This document shows positions 3,932-5,342 of a stretch of 5,342 nucleotides of DNA, in pieces. Numbering within the stretch: position 1 is the first letter of the stretch; the number at the start of each line of letters is the position of its first letter. The notes below the pieces were generated by a model. The model was not told where the DNA came from. It made no database searches and saw nothing but the letters and a program-made list of their open reading frames with translations. The position numbers and the translations under genes are program-made. The DNA is taken from contig JAEWHU010000043.1 in NCBI GenBank assembly GCA_023387635.1, positions 1-5,342 of the forward strand, given 5' to 3'. Source of the stretch: Bacillota bacterium. GTDB taxonomy: Bacteria > Bacillota > Clostridia > Lachnospirales > Lachnospiraceae.

Positions 3932-5342
3932 GTGAAGAGAAGAGGTGTAACAAAAGTAATATTGTCTATACTAGCAATATTTGTAGTGGTAGGCCTAGTG
4001 GCTACGCTGTATCAAAGCTTACATAAGACCTTGGGGCAACAAGGCATGAAAGAAGTTGAGCACGGGAAAGACTTAGAAGAAACGCCAGATATGAATGTTA
4101 TGCATGAAGGTGTCGGGGTATCAGAAGAGATTATCAATCAATATACTCTTAATATTAATGCTACAAACAAAGGTGTAGATATTGGTAGTATGATGTATGG
4201 TTTATTTTTTGAAGATATTAATTTTGCAGCAGATGGTGGAATCTATGGGGAGTTAATTAAGAATCGCTCTTTTGAATATACCGAAGAATTGGCAAGTAAA
4301 GGTGCATTGCATGGATATACAAGTATTGGCGAGAGTATATTAGAAATACAAAATACGTCACCCTTAAATGAAAATAATCCAAACTATTTACAAATTACCA
4401 ACGCATCAAATCAAGAAGCAGGAATTATAAATGGTGGATTTTTAGAAGGAATTAGATATACAGGGAAAGAAGAATATCGTTTTAGTGTGTACCTAAGAAG
4501 TAAAGATTATAAAGGAAATATAAAGGTGAATCTTTTAGATAAAAGGAAGAAAAATATTGGTAGTGGAGTAATTACTAATATAACAGATGAATGGGTAAAG
4601 TACACCATTATTATTCAGGCAGAAAGTGATGCTCAAAATGGCGCATTATCATTGGTTCTTGATAGTAAGGGAACTGTTGATGTTGATATGGTATCCTTAT
4701 TTCCAGTCAATACATATAAGAATCGTGAAAATGGCCTTCGTCCTGATCTTGTTAAAATGTTAGAAGACTTAAATCCAAGTTTTATCCGTTTTCCAGGAGG
4801 ATGTATCGTAGAAGGCGATCCACTAACTAGTGCTTATCGCTGGAAGGATACCATTGGTGATGTAGCAGAAAGAAAGCAAAATACAAATCTATGGATTGGA
4901 ACGAAAGAGCATCCATATTATCAAAGTTATGGCTTAGGTTTCTATGAATATTTCTTATTATGTGAAGACCTAGGCGCCGAACCAGTTCCTGTTGTTAATG
5001 CTGGATTGTCCTGTCAAGCAAGGTCTGGTAATAAACAAGGGGTTGCTGCCAATGATGAGGAATTACAGGAATATATTCAGGATTCACTTGATTTAATTGA
5101 GTTTTGTAATGGTGATGTAACAACAACTTGGGGAAGTGTAAGAGCTAGCATGGGGCACCCAGAACCATTTAAATTAAAATACTTAGGAGTTGGTAATGAA
5201 AACTGGGAATCCATCTATTTTACACGTTATACTAAGTTTGTTACAGCAATTAGAGAAGTATATCCTGATATTAAGTTAATTACTTCATCAGGACCAGCAT
5301 CGGATGGTGGATTATTTAATTTTGCTTGGAATACTATGACAT
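3932..5342 (+). CDS. GH51 alpha-L-arabinofuranosidase, membrane-anchored or secreted (first 470 codons; 3' end outside window)
   Basis: Retaining glycoside hydrolase that removes terminal alpha-L-arabinofuranosyl groups from arabinoxylan or arabinan (family knowledge). The N-terminus has a KRR cluster (2-4) and a hydrophobic stretch (about 9-26) without a clear AxA cleavage site or lipobox cysteine, so an uncleaved signal anchor is likely, with a polar linker at 30-65. The GH51 N-terminal motif YGLFFEDINFAADGGIYGEL spans 89-108, followed by NRSFE (111-115). Residues about 125-258 look like the beta-sandwich CBM4_9-like insertion found in the plant-type branch. The barrel then shows FIRFPGGCIVEGD (284-296), WKDTIGD (304-310) and YLGVGNENW (417-425), where E423 is the predicted acid/base. 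The nucleophile Glu lies beyond the window. The GTG start has a good ribosome-binding site. The frame is open to the right edge. Family assignment is secure; exact polymer preference cannot be read from the sequence. Confidence 0.93.
   Translation, partial: MKRRGVTKVILSILAIFVVVGLVATLYQSLHKTLGQQGMKEVEHGKDLEETPDMNVMHEGVGVSEEIINQYTLNINATNKGVDIGSMMYGLFFEDINFAADGGIYGELIKNRSFEYTEELASKGALHGYTSIGESILEIQNTSPLNENNPNYLQITNASNQEAGIINGGFLEGIRYTGKEEYRFSVYLRSKDYKGNIKVNLLDKRKKNIGSGVITNITDEWVKYTIIIQAESDAQNGALSLVLDSKGTVDVDMVSLFPVNTYKNRENGLRPDLVKMLEDLNPSFIRFPGGCIVEGDPLTSAYRWKDTIGDVAERKQNTNLWIGTKEHPYYQSYGLGFYEYFLLCEDLGAEPVPVVNAGLSCQARSGNKQGVAANDEELQEYIQDSLDLIEFCNGDVTTTWGSVRASMGHPEPFKLKYLGVGNENWESIYFTRYTKFVTAIREVYPDIKLITSSGPASDGGLFNFAWNTMT

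Overview
The window looks like chromosomal DNA from a low-GC Gram-positive anaerobe of the class Clostridia, most likely a Lachnospiraceae-type plant-polysaccharide degrader. The reasons are the strong A+T bias, purine-rich Shine-Dalgarno sites, sigma-A promoters close to TTGACA/TATAAT, several small protein families typical of that group (DUF6774-like, DUF1836, DUF6512, YerC/YecD), and an anchored GH51 arabinofuranosidase. This placement is inference. No rRNA, tRNA, insertion sequence, phage gene or CRISPR array is visible.

Layout, left to right. (1) Bases 1-1492, minus strand: the first 497 codons of the DNA helicase PcrA. Its promoter at 1588-1616 overlaps a LexA/DinR-like SOS box at 1575-1588, and two more perfect palindromes lie in the leader. 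(2) 1629-1841, minus: a 70-residue DUF6774-like protein. (3) 2005-2655, plus: a DUF1836 protein with a MerR-like helix-turn-helix. A perfect 15-bp dyad fills the spacer of its promoter. (4) 2656-2809: a convergent gap with a bidirectional terminator, then four TACTA/TAGTA pentamers in alternating orientation exactly 10 bp apart. These share half-sites and spacing with the dyad in the DUF1836 promoter. (5) 2810-3112, minus: the TrpR-like regulator YerC. (6) 3197-3727, minus: a DUF6512 multi-spanning membrane protein. (7) 3728-3931: a divergent promoter region. (8) 3932-5342, plus: the first 470 codons of a membrane-anchored or secreted GH51 alpha-L-arabinofuranosidase, with a GTG start.

How the parts fit together. 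PcrA and YerC form a DNA-maintenance/regulatory neighbourhood that is also linked in Bacillus subtilis (recalled from memory); here it is interrupted by DUF6774 and the oppositely oriented DUF1836 gene. The most interesting signal is regulatory. A MerR-like protein is flanked by matching TAGTA-N5-TACTA dyads, one in the spacer of its own promoter, where MerR-family regulators are known to bind, and others in a helically phased array just past its terminator. This suggests an autoregulated circuit, but the protein-site link is inference. The LexA-like box on pcrA is the second best lead. No gene shows a frameshift; pcrA and the GH51 gene are cut only by the window edges.
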